DNA of 64,000 bases from an uncultured Mycoplasmatota bacterium (GCA_900548695.1 URLC01000004.1:62001-126000); one strand, 5' to 3'; positions 1 through 8,139 are shown, counted from the first letter of the stretch. The notes: generated by a model from the sequence alone, not told the origin. Made by a program: numbers and translations.

Positions 1-150
1 AAAAGAAATCATGTTTTAAATAGTTTGCCTAGTCTAACGAATAAACTATTAGAAACTTACGGTAACTCCGCCTCATTTAAAATCTATTTTGATAAAACAA
101 ATCAAATAGAATATAAAAATGGTCAATTAATAGAAAATCAATACAACTAA
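1..150 (+). CDS. 3' end of an unidentified protein
   Basis: An open frame runs from the window edge to a TAA at 148-150 and gives the last 49 residues of a protein, ending IENQYN. The tail is polar with no transmembrane segment. I do not recognise the family. The next gene starts 33 bases later with its own ribosome binding site, so the two may share an operon. Confidence 0.5.
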   Translation, partial: KRNHVLNSLPSLTNKLLETYGNSASFKIYFDKTNQIEYKNGQLIENQYN

Positions 151-183
151 AACCAAAATGAAAACAAGACAGGAGGTAACTAG

Positions 184-1818
184 ATGAAAGGACAACATAT
201 GTATTTAGCATTTGGTAGTGAAACAATCTATGATGATTGTGAATTTTTAATTGAAAATCAAGATAAGATAGGTGTTGTTGGTGTAAATGGTGCTGGTAAA
301 ACAACCTTATTTAAACTAATTTTAAACCAAGAAAATCTAGATAGCGGAAAAATAACCATTGGTAATAAAAAAATAGGTTATTTACCTCAAGAAATTAGTT
401 TCCATAATCAAAATATGAAAGTCTTAGACTACCTGTATCAAGGAAGACCAATCAAAAAGTTAGAAAAAGAACTAGAAACAACTTATGAAAAAATGACTAC
501 TTCTTCTCCAAAAGAACAAAAGGAATTATTAAGAAAAGCATCTCGTCTTCAAAGTGAATTAGAAAGCTTAAATCAATATACGGCAGAAGATGAACTATTA
601 GATTTAATTGATAAAATGCAAATAGAAAGTGATCTTTTGGAAATGGACGTAAAAGATTTATCCGGAGGTCAAAAATCCAAAATAGCTTTCGCCAGACTTT
701 TATTTTCTAACTCTGACATTTTGCTACTAGATGAACCAACCAACCATCTTGACATAAAGACAAAAGGCTTTGTTACTAATTATCTAAAAAATTATCGAGG
801 TACTGTTTTAATAATTAGCCACGATATTGATTTTTTAAATGAAATAATAACAAAAACAATGTTTATTAATAAAGTTACTCATAAGATAAAAATCTATCGT
901 GGAAACTATCATGAATTCAAAAGACAGTACGCTTGTGAGATGCTTCAAAAAGAAGTAAGGATAAGAGAACAAGAACGAGAAATAAAACATTTGGAGGAAG
1001 TAGTTTTTAAAATCAATCAAGCCTCTGCCACGAATCATAAATTAAAAAAAATGGGAAAATCACGAAAAAAAACATTAGAAAAAAAATTAGCTGAATTAGA
1101 AACCAGAGAAGAAAAATATAAAACTGTAAAAATGGAAGTTGAACCGCTAGAAAAAAGTGGTAAAATTCCTTTAGAAGTAAAATATCTAACTTTTCATTAT
1201 CCAAGTAAAAATAATCTCTATAATAATCTGTCTTTTCAAATGACTCGTGGAGAAAAATTTTTAATTGTTGGTGAAAATGGAATTGGAAAATCGACACTCT
1301 TAAAACTTATCATGGGACAACTGACTCCTATCAAAGGTGAAATCATCTATGGGTATCATGCCAGTATTGCCTACTATGCCCAAGAATTAGAAATATTAGA
1401 TGAAGAAAAAACGATTTTAGAAAATATTGACAATCCCAATTATAATGATACAGAATTACGAACCTTTTTAGGAAATTTTCTATTTTCCAATGATGACGTT
1501 TTTAAAAAGGTAAAAATTCTCTCTCCTGGAGAAAAAGCAAGAGTTGCCTTATGTAAGATTCTCTTAAAAAAGACGAATATAATTATACTTGATGAACCAA
1601 CCAATCACTTTGATCCTGAAACTCAAAAAATTATTGGTGAAAATTTTAAAAACTATACAGGTACTTTAATTATGGTTAGTCATAACCCTTCGTTTGTAGA
1701 ACAAATTGGTGTAACTAGAATGCTAGTATTACCAGACGGTAAAATTGTAGACTATAGCAAAGAACTTCTACATTACTATTATTATTTAAATACAGAACTA
1801 GTAGGAAATGAGGTGTAA
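184..1818 (+). CDS. ABC-F family ATPase (duplicated ATP-binding protein, no membrane domain)
   Basis: This 544-residue protein carries two ABC ATPase domains and no transmembrane segments. The first has Walker A GVNGAGKTT (residues 33-41), signature LSGGQ and Walker B ILLLDEPTNHLD. The second has Walker A GENGIGKST, a variant signature LSPGE and IIILDEPTNHFD. A charged linker between them, rich in Glu and Lys, is the usual ABC-F linker. ABC-F proteins bind the ribosome, either as translation factors or as antibiotic resistance proteins; the sequence does not say which. The start is set by AGGAGG at 171-176. The small membrane gene follows 2 bases after the stop, so they are cotranscribed. Confidence 0.92.
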   Translation: MKGQHMYLAFGSETIYDDCEFLIENQDKIGVVGVNGAGKTTLFKLILNQENLDSGKITIGNKKIGYLPQEISFHNQNMKVLDYLYQGRPIKKLEKELETTYEKMTTSSPKEQKELLRKASRLQSELESLNQYTAEDELLDLIDKMQIESDLLEMDVKDLSGGQKSKIAFARLLFSNSDILLLDEPTNHLDIKTKGFVTNYLKNYRGTVLIISHDIDFLNEIITKTMFINKVTHKIKIYRGNYHEFKRQYACEMLQKEVRIREQEREIKHLEEVVFKINQASATNHKLKKMGKSRKKTLEKKLAELETREEKYKTVKMEVEPLEKSGKIPLEVKYLTFHYPSKNNLYNNLSFQMTRGEKFLIVGENGIGKSTLLKLIMGQLTPIKGEIIYGYHASIAYYAQELEILDEEKTILENIDNPNYNDTELRTFLGNFLFSNDDVFKKVKILSPGEKARVALCKILLKKTNIIILDEPTNHFDPETQKIIGENFKNYTGTLIMVSHNPSFVEQIGVTRMLVLPDGKIVDYSKELLHYYYYLNTELVGNEV

Positions 1819-1820
1819 AA

Positions 1821-2042
1821 ATGAAAACAGTAAAGAATATAGTATTAATAATTTTAGGAATTGCAATTACAATAGCTTTTTTTTGGCTAATCTTTTTTGT
1901 TGCCTTACCCGTATTAATAATTGTTGGATTAATTTCTTTATTATTCTTAATAATTAAGGGAGTAATTACTTTTAAAAAGATTCCTAAAAAGAAACCATCG
2001 AAAGATAATGTTCAAGAAGCGGAAATAATTGAAGAAAAATAA
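1821..2042 (+). CDS. Small two-helix membrane protein
   Basis: This 73-residue protein has two hydrophobic stretches (about residues 5-27 and 29-50) followed by a Lys-rich and then acidic tail, so it is probably a double-spanning membrane protein with a cytoplasmic C-terminus. It begins 2 bases after the ABC-F stop and probably shares its transcript. I do not recognise the family. Confidence 0.7.
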   Translation: MKTVKNIVLIILGIAITIAFFWLIFFVALPVLIIVGLISLLFLIIKGVITFKKIPKKKPSKDNVQEAEIIEEK

Positions 2043-2103
2043 TTAGTTTGAACGTAATAGCTTTGATTTTAGCTAATAACTTCTATATTTTGGAGGTCAT
2101 GCT

Positions 2104-2607
2104 ATGTATAAAACAACAACAAGTTCACCATTAGGAATTCTAACTTTAGTAAGTGATGGAAAATATCTTACCGGGCTATTTATCAAAAATCAAAAATGTT
2201 TTTTATCAGGACTTAAAGAACTAGAAGAAAATAATCGTTTAGAAGTATTTCAAGAAGTAAAAACATGGTTAGAAAAATATTTTAATGGAGAAAATCCTAG
2301 TATTAAAGAGCAAACATTAATGCTACACGGTACTAATTTTCAAAAAATAGTATGGAATAGCTTACTAGATATCCCTTATGGTAAGACAGTAACTTATAAA
2401 AAATTAGCAAATACAGTCGCCAAAGCTCTAGGAAAACCGCGTATGTCAGCACAAGCAATCGGTCAAGCAGTAGGACATAATCCTATCTCCATTATTATCC
2501 CGTGTCATAGAGTAATAGGGACAAATGGACGACTGACAGGGTATGCCGGAGGAATAGAAAAGAAAAAATTTTTATTAGAATTAGAACAAAAAAGTTGCGA
2601 TAGATAA
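2104..2607 (+). CDS. ogt: Methylated-DNA--[protein]-cysteine S-methyltransferase
   Basis: This 167-residue protein contains the active-site motif IPCHRVIG near residue 137, whose Cys accepts the alkyl group from O6-methylguanine or O4-methylthymine. The winged-helix DNA-binding part before it (IPYGKTVTYKKLA) and the C-terminal GYAGGIEKKKFLLELE are typical of Ogt/MGMT. The start follows GGAGG with good spacing. It is a suicide repair enzyme of the cytoplasm. The gene appears monocistronic and ends upstream of a strong hairpin at 2744. Confidence 0.95.
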   Translation: MYKTTTSSPLGILTLVSDGKYLTGLFIKNQKCFLSGLKELEENNRLEVFQEVKTWLEKYFNGENPSIKEQTLMLHGTNFQKIVWNSLLDIPYGKTVTYKKLANTVAKALGKPRMSAQAIGQAVGHNPISIIIPCHRVIGTNGRLTGYAGGIEKKKFLLELEQKSCDR

Positions 2608-2743
2608 GATTGGAGAAAACATATTAAAAAATGGCATGTAACTACTGATATCACCATACTAAAAGACCAAAATTGAATAACAAAATGAAAGAAGCAATTT
2701 GGCAATCTATCATACTATCAATAATATTTTTGAAAAAAATAAG

Positions 2744-2773
2744 AAATTATCAAAATAGTTTGATAATTTTTTT
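2744..2773 (+). terminator. Intrinsic terminator after ogt
   Basis: An 11-bp perfect stem AAATTATCAAA / TTTGATAATTT with an ATAG loop is followed by seven T. It abuts the -35 element of the next promoter. The 140 bases between ogt and this hairpin hold no other gene that I can support. Confidence 0.75.
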
Positions 2774-2799
2774 GTAACCTTTTTCTTAAAATAATCGTC
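2773..2799 (+). promoter_or_regulatory. ECF-type promoter, likely autoregulatory
   Basis: TGTAAC (2773-2778) and CGTC (2796-2799) are separated by exactly 17 bases. This matches the consensus of Bacillus extracytoplasmic-function sigma factors such as SigX (TGTAAC-N17-CGAC/CGTC). It lies 38 bases upstream of an ECF sigma gene, the classical arrangement for autoregulation. Confidence 0.7.
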
Positions 2800-2836
2800 T
2801 ATATAATGAATCGATTCAATGAAAGGAATAGTCTAG

Positions 2837-3301
2837 ATGCTAAATATTGAACTAAACTTAGAATTATTAATTAAACACTATAGTAACTATTTATTAAAAG
2901 TAATCAGCAATACTACTACCGAAGACATATCTTATCAAGATAAAGAAGAAATTATATCTCAAGCATTCTTTCTTTTATGGAAAAATAGTAAAAATATTAA
3001 AACAAATCCTAAATCCTATCTAGCAACTACAGTGAAAAACTTAACATATGATTATCTTCGCAAAAAGAAAATAGTGTATGAATACGAAGATAATATGATA
3101 AACAGTACAAGTGATATAGATAAGGTATTGATAATAGAAGAACAACTAAAAAAGTTATCAGTAGAGGAGAAAAAAATATTTGTTTTATTTTATGTAGATG
3201 GTTACAAGGTAAAAGAAATAGGAAAAATAATTCAAAAGAAGCCTACAACAGTTAAAGTATTACTACATCGTATAAGAAAAAAACTAAAGGAGGAAAACTA
3301 G
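2837..3301 (+). CDS. ECF-type RNA polymerase sigma factor
   Basis: This 154-residue protein has the region 2 pattern (ISQAFFLLWKNSKNIKTNPKSYLATTVKNLTYDYLRKKK) and a region 4 helix-turn-helix near the C-terminus (GYKVKEIGKIIQKKPTTVKVLLHR), the compact two-domain form of sigma-70 proteins. It would direct RNA polymerase to promoters like the one just upstream. The start has AAAGGA upstream. A membrane protein gene follows 3 bases after its stop and is a candidate anti-sigma factor. The signal it senses is unknown. Confidence 0.88.
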   Translation: MLNIELNLELLIKHYSNYLLKVISNTTTEDISYQDKEEIISQAFFLLWKNSKNIKTNPKSYLATTVKNLTYDYLRKKKIVYEYEDNMINSTSDIDKVLIIEEQLKKLSVEEKKIFVLFYVDGYKVKEIGKIIQKKPTTVKVLLHRIRKKLKEEN

Positions 3302-3304
3302 TCT

Positions 3305-3595
3305 ATGATAGATAATATTATCGAAAAAACCAATCAAAAAATAGGGTACACTCTATATGAAAGGAAAGAAAAAATGGCAAAACAAAAATTAAAAAAATTC
3401 ATATTTATCTTTAGTATAACAGCCTTCTTTTTTGGAGGCGTAATTACAGTAGATGCATTATCAAACCATACAATTAGTAATCATATTAAAACAACTATCA
3501 AATATATTTGTAATGGAAAAAAATATCAATATGATGCTGATTGTAAAAAACAAGAAGATGGATCATACATTTGTAAAACAAAAAAAGAAAACTGA
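3305..3595 (+). CDS. Single-pass membrane protein, candidate anti-sigma partner
   Basis: This 96-residue protein has a basic N-terminal segment, one membrane helix (about residues 31-51) and a short outer domain with three Cys (YICNGKKY, DADCKK, YICKTKK). It starts just after AAGGAGG that overlaps the end of the sigma gene, so the pair is translated from one message. Membrane proteins next to ECF sigma genes usually act as anti-sigma factors, but I see no named anti-sigma domain; that role is inferred from position only. Confidence 0.6.
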   Translation: MIDNIIEKTNQKIGYTLYERKEKMAKQKLKKFIFIFSITAFFFGGVITVDALSNHTISNHIKTTIKYICNGKKYQYDADCKKQEDGSYICKTKKEN

Positions 3596-3614
3596 GAATC
3601 TTCTCAGTTTTTAT
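3590..3614 (+). terminator. Intrinsic terminator after the sigma operon
   Basis: The 9-bp stem AACTGAGAA / TTCTCAGTT with a TC loop is followed by TTTTT. It separates the sigma operon from the convergent membrane gene. Confidence 0.8.
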
Positions 3615-5128
3615 TATGAAAACTTTATTACAATAATATTATCAATTACTTGAATACTGTTTTTATGTGGGTAGCACTCCATTTCTTGATATTTACTACT
3701 ATCTAAAATTTCTTGATAAGTATCATAATCCACAAAGTGAATCGTAGTTCCAACAAACTGTTCCATAAATCGACTCCAACCATTTTTAATGTTTGTATAT
3801 TCATTCCAAAATAATGAATAATTAGCAACAAACCCATAAGTATAATCTTTAAACTTCATAATTTCTGTAGTATTTTTTTGTTGATAGTAATTATTATCAT
3901 CTAAACTTCCTACAATCATAACTTCTTTGTCGTATCCTAGCTCATTGATTTTATTCTTTAAATCAAGTCCTATTTGATAAGTTTTTTGATAAGTAACTGA
4001 AAGCATACTGTAAGTAGCATTATCTTGAATGACATAGCTTCTAATAAAAAGTCCAAATAGAAAAATAGTAGCGATAGTTAATAATTTAGAATTATCTACT
4101 ATATAACATAAGAAGAAAAAGATAAATAAGTAACCAAAACTCATAAGTAACTGTAACATAGTATCCGGAAAAATAATAACTACAACATTAATCATTAACG
4201 GAAGAACTAATAAAAGACATATAAAAAGTAGACTATGTTGCCATTTTATTTTTCTTTTTACCAACTGATAAATTGCGCCAGCAATAACCAGTGATAATAA
4301 AAAAATATTAAAACAAACAATTCCTAAATTACCAGTTTGAAGAATATAATCGGTAAAATAAAATTGATAAAAGCTTTGATAAGCTAAAATGATTCGACTA
4401 GGAATATCCAAAAACATTTTAATGCCAACTTCATTAGCCCCTCGATAACTACTAATGCTAACATTAAAAATAGCAAGTGATAACTTCATCAAAAGAAAAT
4501 ATAAAATAGAAGCTATTATAACCACCCCAAAAGCTTTAAAAAAATCTTTCCATTGAAACCTTTTTTCTAAAATTCTAATCAAAAAGTAAAGTAGTAAAAA
4601 AGTAAGTGGAACGGCTAAATAAGCTTGATACATACTAAGTGAAGTAATAATTAATATAATAGGAATGATATACTTACTAAGAATTTTCTTACAATTAAAA
4701 AATAAATATATTGCTAAAACACTAGTGAAAAAAGCCAAAGAGTAAGCCAAAGTACAATAGTGAAATAAAAACATACTAGATAAAATAGGTGATACCATCA
4801 AAAGGATTGTGCTAAATATTTGTAAAATTTTTTTCTTGATATTAAATAAATCAAGAATCAAAACAGTAGCTACTAACATCAATAACATACTAAGAATAAT
4901 TTCTAGTTGAGGCATCACTAGAAATCCTTTTAAAACCCCGATACCAAAAAGGCCAAACCTTCCTAAAGAAATTTCCCAAGAATATCCTGAGTAAAAGCCT
5001 GTATTCAGTAAGACATCAGCTGTTAAAATGTTTTTAGTAAACAAGGATAAATGAACTCCTATGGCTACAACAAGACCTACGATAATAATTGTTTTATACT
5101 GATTCAACATCTTTTTAATCTTTTCCAT
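3614..5128 (-). CDS. GtrII-like polytopic membrane glucosyltransferase
   Basis: This protein of about 504 residues has a dozen or so hydrophobic helices and the pattern of the GtrII glucosyltransferase family (TGFYSGYSWEISLGRFG after the first helix, then a long membrane domain and a soluble C-terminal part). Such proteins transfer glucose from a lipid carrier to surface polymers. An upstream in-frame GTG at 5137 overlaps the AGGTG ribosome binding site, so the ATG at 5128 is the better start. It is transcribed divergently from the interrupted ABC ATPase. The exact acceptor cannot be told from sequence. Confidence 0.7.
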   Translation of the reverse strand: MEKIKKMLNQYKTIIIVGLVVAIGVHLSLFTKNILTADVLLNTGFYSGYSWEISLGRFGLFGIGVLKGFLVMPQLEIILSMLLMLVATVLILDLFNIKKKILQIFSTILLMVSPILSSMFLFHYCTLAYSLAFFTSVLAIYLFFNCKKILSKYIIPIILIITSLSMYQAYLAVPLTFLLLYFLIRILEKRFQWKDFFKAFGVVIIASILYFLLMKLSLAIFNVSISSYRGANEVGIKMFLDIPSRIILAYQSFYQFYFTDYILQTGNLGIVCFNIFLLSLVIAGAIYQLVKRKIKWQHSLLFICLLLVLPLMINVVVIIFPDTMLQLLMSFGYLFIFFFLCYIVDNSKLLTIATIFLFGLFIRSYVIQDNATYSMLSVTYQKTYQIGLDLKNKINELGYDKEVMIVGSLDDNNYYQQKNTTEIMKFKDYTYGFVANYSLFWNEYTNIKNGWSRFMEQFVGTTIHFVDYDTYQEILDSSKYQEMECYPHKNSIQVIDNIIVIKFS

Positions 5129-5189
5129 AAAAATCACCTAAAACAAGTGTAACACAAATTATGAAGTTTATGAAATATCAAATCCATGA

Positions 5190-5219
5190 TATAATATCTA
5201 TGAACTAGAAAATAAGGAG
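5190..5219 (+). promoter_or_regulatory. -10 element and ribosome binding site of the interrupted ABC operon
   Basis: TATAAT at 5190-5195 and AAGGAG at 5214-5219 precede the ATG at 5225. The -35 is not clear. The promoter now drives only a truncated message that enters the prophage. Confidence 0.5.
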
Positions 5220-5224
5220 TCTTT

Positions 5225-5340
5225 ATGAAAAAAGTATTAGAAATAAAAAATTTAACAAAGTATTATGATAAAGTTTTAGGTGTAGAAAACCTTTCACTAT
5301 CGTTAGAAAAAGGCGAGGTTTTTGGCTTTATTGGTCCAAA
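5225..5340 (+). pseudogene. 5' part of ABC transporter ATPase, interrupted by the prophage
   Basis: The first 39 codons (MKKVLEIKNLTKYYDK onward, to FGFIGPN) of an ABC-2 type exporter ATPase. The frame passes into prophage DNA and stops at a TAA at 5351-5353. The remaining 252 codons are at 43506-44262. Joining 5225-5340 to 43506-44262 gives one uninterrupted 290-residue protein with Walker A GPNGAGKST, so the break is due to integration and is reversible in principle. Confidence 0.93.
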
Positions 5341-5366
5341 CGGAGCTGTATAATTAGTATTCACAC
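5339..5366. other. attL of the prophage
   Basis: Host sequence ends at the AA of 5339-5340 and phage sequence follows. The phage arm TTAGTATTCACAC (5354-5366) is the inverted copy of GTGTGAATACTAA at 43478-43490. With crossover at AA, the two arms lie equally far (13 bases) from the core in the rebuilt attP, as expected for a serine recombinase site. Confidence 0.8.
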
Positions 5367-5373
5367 GAATTTC

Positions 5374-6774
5374 CTATTTAAAAATAATTTTGAACTCATT
5401 TACATCATCTTGTATTATATAATCAATGTAATTGCTCCAAAATACTCTTTTAGCATTATCATTTAATTTGTTATAAATATCTAGTACCGAGTTGTTAGCT
5501 AGTATTTCTTTATATTTAGATAAATCTCCAACTTCTTCTTTTATTATATTAGCACTTTCAATTTCTTCATTGTATTTTTTATAATCACTATCATATTTTT
5601 CTTTGGTTATTCTACCAATTATGTAGAGGTCATTAAGTCTTTCTATTTTAGCTCTTACTTTTTCAACATCAATTTTCTTAGTAGGCTTTTTTTCTTCGGT
5701 TATTGATTCGATGGAATCTATTTCTTTGGCTAGTTCTTCGTGGAAGTGTTCTAATAACCACTTCTCAAGTTTATTTTGACTTAACCTTTTTTTATTTTCA
5801 CATAGAGCTGATGTGTTGGCTTTATTACATCTATAGTAAGGATAGTCATTTATGACCCTCTTACCACTCTTATTGATTCTTATATTTCTATGAGTACAGC
5901 CACTCATAGAACAGCCACATTTTTTACACCTAACTAAACCACTAAAGATATAACTAAACTTGTTTTTATTATCTTTACTATTCTTATCAAGTATCTCTTG
6001 AATCCTATCCCATCTTTCTTTTGTTAGATAAGCGGGGCAATAATCCTCGACGCCTCTATAGAATCCATAATATAGCGTATTTCTTAAATAGCTTTTCATA
6101 TTAGCGTATCTAATAGTAAGGTCATATTTATTATTTATATAGATTAGAGTTTGTCTTAAACACATTGTATTTTCTATGCTATCAAACATATCATTTACTA
6201 CAACTTCTTTTTCTTCATCTTTTACTACTTTTTTATTTCTTTTTTCTCCTACAACTTTTAGCCCCATAGGGAAGCATTGACTACCCTGAATAGGGCGTTT
6301 ATTTTGCACCATACTTTTATTTACGAACTTAATTCTTTCACTTGTTTTATCCGATTCATTTTGAGCGTCAGCTAGCTTTAAATTAAGAGCATATCTTCCC
6401 TGAGCTGTAGTAGTGTTATAATCTTCATCACTACATTCCCAATCAACATTATTGGATTCTAATACTTCTTGAATTTTGTAATAGTCAGCCACATTTCTAA
6501 ACCATCTATCTAGTTTCCATATAATAACTCTATCAAACATATCTTTTTTACTATCATCAACAAGCTTCATAAGTTCTTTACGATTCTTGATTTTAGTACG
6601 AGCTGTTTTACCAGCGTCTATATAAATTGCTATTATTTTATATCCTTTTTCTTTACAATATTCTATTAGTCTTTCTTTTTGAGCTTCTAGGGAATATCCC
6701 CATCTTGCTTGCTCCTCACTAGATACACGGATATATAAAACAACTCTTATAATTTTTTTTATTATTTTTTCCAA
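5374..6774 (-). CDS. Large serine recombinase (phage integrase)
   Basis: This 466-residue protein starts with the resolvase catalytic domain; the nucleophile is Ser18 in YIRVSSEEQ, with the helper Arg in IIWKLDRWFR. A recombinase domain follows and then a zinc ribbon (CKKCGCSMSG ... YRCNKANTSALC) and a coiled C-terminal part. It catalyses attP x attB integration beside its own attL. The start is TTG at 6772-6774, eight bases after GGAG; no ATG in this frame fits better. It is on the minus strand, opposite to the phage operon, as usual for a lysogeny gene. Confidence 0.96.
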   Translation of the reverse strand: MEKIIKKIIRVVLYIRVSSEEQARWGYSLEAQKERLIEYCKEKGYKIIAIYIDAGKTARTKIKNRKELMKLVDDSKKDMFDRVIIWKLDRWFRNVADYYKIQEVLESNNVDWECSDEDYNTTTAQGRYALNLKLADAQNESDKTSERIKFVNKSMVQNKRPIQGSQCFPMGLKVVGEKRNKKVVKDEEKEVVVNDMFDSIENTMCLRQTLIYINNKYDLTIRYANMKSYLRNTLYYGFYRGVEDYCPAYLTKERWDRIQEILDKNSKDNKNKFSYIFSGLVRCKKCGCSMSGCTHRNIRINKSGKRVINDYPYYRCNKANTSALCENKKRLSQNKLEKWLLEHFHEELAKEIDSIESITEEKKPTKKIDVEKVRAKIERLNDLYIIGRITKEKYDSDYKKYNEEIESANIIKEEVGDLSKYKEILANNSVLDIYNKLNDNAKRVFWSNYIDYIIQDDVNEFKIIFK

Positions 6775-6792
6775 TTATATCACTCCCTGTTA

Positions 6793-6935
6793 TTGCGTTT
6801 TACCCGCTTTCCGTGATATAATATTACACGAAAAGCCTATTGAAATTAGTAGTCCTAGTTTCATTTGATTTAGTAGTCTGGGTTTTTCATATTCAACGCT
6901 TAGAGTTGCACCTCTAGGCGTTTCTTTTTTTTATT
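6793..6935 (+). ncRNA. Candidate small RNA with own promoter and terminator
   Basis: On the plus strand, TTGCGT (6793-6798) and TATAAT (6817-6822) are 18 bases apart. About 75 bases later a hairpin AACGCTTAGAG / CTCTAGGCGTT is followed by a T-rich run (6920-6935). No open frame lies between. The expected transcript is about 105 bases and contains two imperfect copies of TTAGTAGTC. It is divergent from the recombinase and antisense to the tail of the next gene only at its end. No family is recognised. Confidence 0.35.
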
Positions 6936-7269
6936 TCATTTTACTTATTAGGTAATCTTTAATTTTGTTTGGCTCAGCTATACAACTATATGCGTATTGT
7001 CCCGCTGGAGTATTTATGTAAACATCTCCATAGTTGAATATTTTACCCCAAAAGTTTTGTTCCACTTTTACTGATGTCACTTTACTAATAGGGGATTCCA
7101 TTTTTTCGGTATGGATTAAACCAGTTTTTCCTATTACTAATGTATCATTTACTTCTAATTTAGTTGTTAGTATAGTAAATATCTTTTTCCATATTGTAAA
7201 TAATCCTATTACAAATATGAATAAACAACAATCAGGTATTATAGTTTTCCAACTTGTTCTTGCTTTCAT
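6931..7269 (-). CDS. Membrane-anchored bacterial PH-domain protein
   Basis: This 112-residue protein has a hydrophobic N-terminus (about residues 10-35) and then a bacterial pleckstrin-homology pattern: LVIGKTGLIHTEKMESPISKVTSVKVEQN, then GDVYINTPAGQYAY. Such proteins are common beside phage repressor genes, where they are of unknown function. AAAGGAAG sits upstream of the ATG. It is probably expressed in the lysogen, as it is on the repressor strand. Confidence 0.7.
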   Translation of the reverse strand: MKARTSWKTIIPDCCLFIFVIGLFTIWKKIFTILTTKLEVNDTLVIGKTGLIHTEKMESPISKVTSVKVEQNFWGKIFNYGDVYINTPAGQYAYSCIAEPNKIKDYLISKMK

Positions 7270-7300
7270 TTTTTACACTTCCTTTCTTCTTTATCAAAAA

Positions 7301-7396
7301 TACCTAAACTAGCGTATTTTTTGCTTGAATTGTAATTTTAGGTATCATTTTTGTTAAAATTTACCATTTAATACCTAAAAATAACCATTTAAGGTA
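7301..7396. promoter_or_regulatory. Repeated TACCTAAA motif upstream of the PH-domain gene
   Basis: TACCTAAA occurs at 7301-7308 and 7372-7379 and inverted (TTTAGGTA) at 7337-7344. A related direct repeat ACCATTTAA occurs twice, at 7363-7371 and 7384-7392. The 205-base gap between the PH gene and the small gene at 7476 otherwise holds only a promoter. The arrangement looks like binding sites for a regulator. Confidence 0.45.
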
Positions 7397-7432
7397 AACT
7401 AAATCATTTTATTTCCAATTATTGGTATAATA

Positions 7433-7441
7433 GAATGTTTA
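7433..7441 (+). promoter_or_regulatory. Extended -10 promoter
   Basis: TGGTATAAT is a full extended -10 element. It lies 35 bases before the small gene at 7476 and beside the TACCTAAA motifs; no good -35 is seen. Confidence 0.5.
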
Positions 7442-7475
7442 ATTTATAATATTGCCCCGAGAGGGGGAATAAATA

Positions 7476-7568
7476 ATGAATGTTGATTTAGACATTATTT
7501 ATAGTGAATTAGAGAAGTTAGAGATAGAAATTGCACTATATTTATATTATTTAGAATATTTCTTATAG
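7476..7568 (+). CDS. Predicted 30-residue protein
   Basis: A 30-codon frame (MNVDLDIIYSELEKLEIEIA, then a Tyr/Leu-rich end) follows GAGGGGG with ideal spacing and is itself followed by a hairpin terminator. The first half is acidic and amphipathic, the end is hydrophobic. It has its own extended -10 promoter, runs against the repressor gene and might act on lysogeny control. No family is recognised. Confidence 0.5.
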   Translation: MNVDLDIIYSELEKLEIEIALYLYYLEYFL

Positions 7569-7583
7569 AGATATTCTCTTTTT
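7553..7583 (+). terminator. Terminator of the small plus-strand gene
   Basis: AGAATAT (7553-7559) pairs with ATATTCT (7571-7577), followed by CTTTTT. The stem is short and AT-rich, so termination may be partial. It overlaps the end of the convergent repressor gene. Confidence 0.45.
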
Positions 7584-7968
7584 AATCGTCTTTCTTTTTC
7601 ATAATAAAGTTTTTATTTGCTTTTGCAAACTCAATTAAATTATTAAAATCTTCTTCACTCATTTCTTCATTCTCATTTAAGAATCCTTTTCTAGTTAGGA
7701 CATCTTTTAAAAGTTGTTTTTCTTCTTCTTTAGATAATTTCTTTCTTTCACTTTTCATAGGTACATCAAAACCCATCAACCAAGTTTCATCAACATCAAA
7801 AAATTCCGCTAATATAGTTAAGCTATCTTGTTTAGCCTTATATGTTCCAGCAAGCCAATGACTTATTTGAGATTTACTTATTCCTGTTTTAGATGATAAT
7901 TCAATAGGTTTTATATTTCTTATAGTCATTATTTTATTAAGCCTGTTAGAAAAAGTGTCAACTAACAT
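7582..7968 (-). CDS. CI-like phage repressor (HTH XRE family)
   Basis: This 128-residue protein has an N-terminal XRE helix-turn-helix (IKPIELSSKTGISKSQISHWLAGTYKAKQDSL, about residues 19-50) followed by LAEFFDVDETWLMGFD, a common end of this domain. The acidic/basic C-terminal part has no LexA-type peptidase domain. It should keep the lytic promoter silent by binding the operator repeats upstream. Its own promoter (TTGTTT-N17-TATAAT on the minus strand) spans the first operator, which suggests autorepression. Confidence 0.88.
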   Translation of the reverse strand: MLVDTFSNRLNKIMTIRNIKPIELSSKTGISKSQISHWLAGTYKAKQDSLTILAEFFDVDETWLMGFDVPMKSERKKLSKEEEKQLLKDVLTRKGFLNENEEMSEEDFNNLIEFAKANKNFIMKKKDD

Positions 7969-7988
7969 CTTATCAACTCCTCATATTG

Positions 7989-8122
7989 ATTATACTAGAA
8001 AAGTTGGGAAAAAACAATATTTATTGTATAAAATATAAAAAAAGTTGGGAAAAACAAAATTTTTGTATTGACTTGTGATATGGAATGGTGTATTATTAAA
8101 CTAGGTTGGGAAATTCCAAACC
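7989..8122. promoter_or_regulatory. Lysogeny switch: divergent promoters with GTTGGGAAA operators
   Basis: The minus-strand promoter has -35 TTGTTT (8012-8017) and -10 TATAAT (7989-7994), 17 bases apart. The plus-strand promoter has -35 TTGACT (8068-8073) and -10 TATTAT (8091-8096), also 17 apart. Three operator copies are present: GTTGGGAAAAAAC at 8003-8015, GTTGGGAAAAAC at 8044-8055, and the near-perfect palindrome GGTTGGGAAATTCCAAACC at 8104-8122. The first lies inside the repressor promoter, the last at the start point of the lytic transcript. Confidence 0.82.
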
Positions 8123-8139
8123 AAAGAGGAGGTGTAAAA

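Noticed and set aside
5340..5344. ACGGA (also at 43500-43504) as the crossover core
   Set aside because: It is shared by both ends, but joining there breaks the ABC ATPase frame. The AA dinucleotide keeps the frame and is the exact centre of the attP arms.
8068..8139. Longer cro-like protein from ATG 8068
   Set aside because: That codon overlaps the -35 element of the lytic promoter, so the transcript starts downstream of it. GTG 8140 has AGGAGG.
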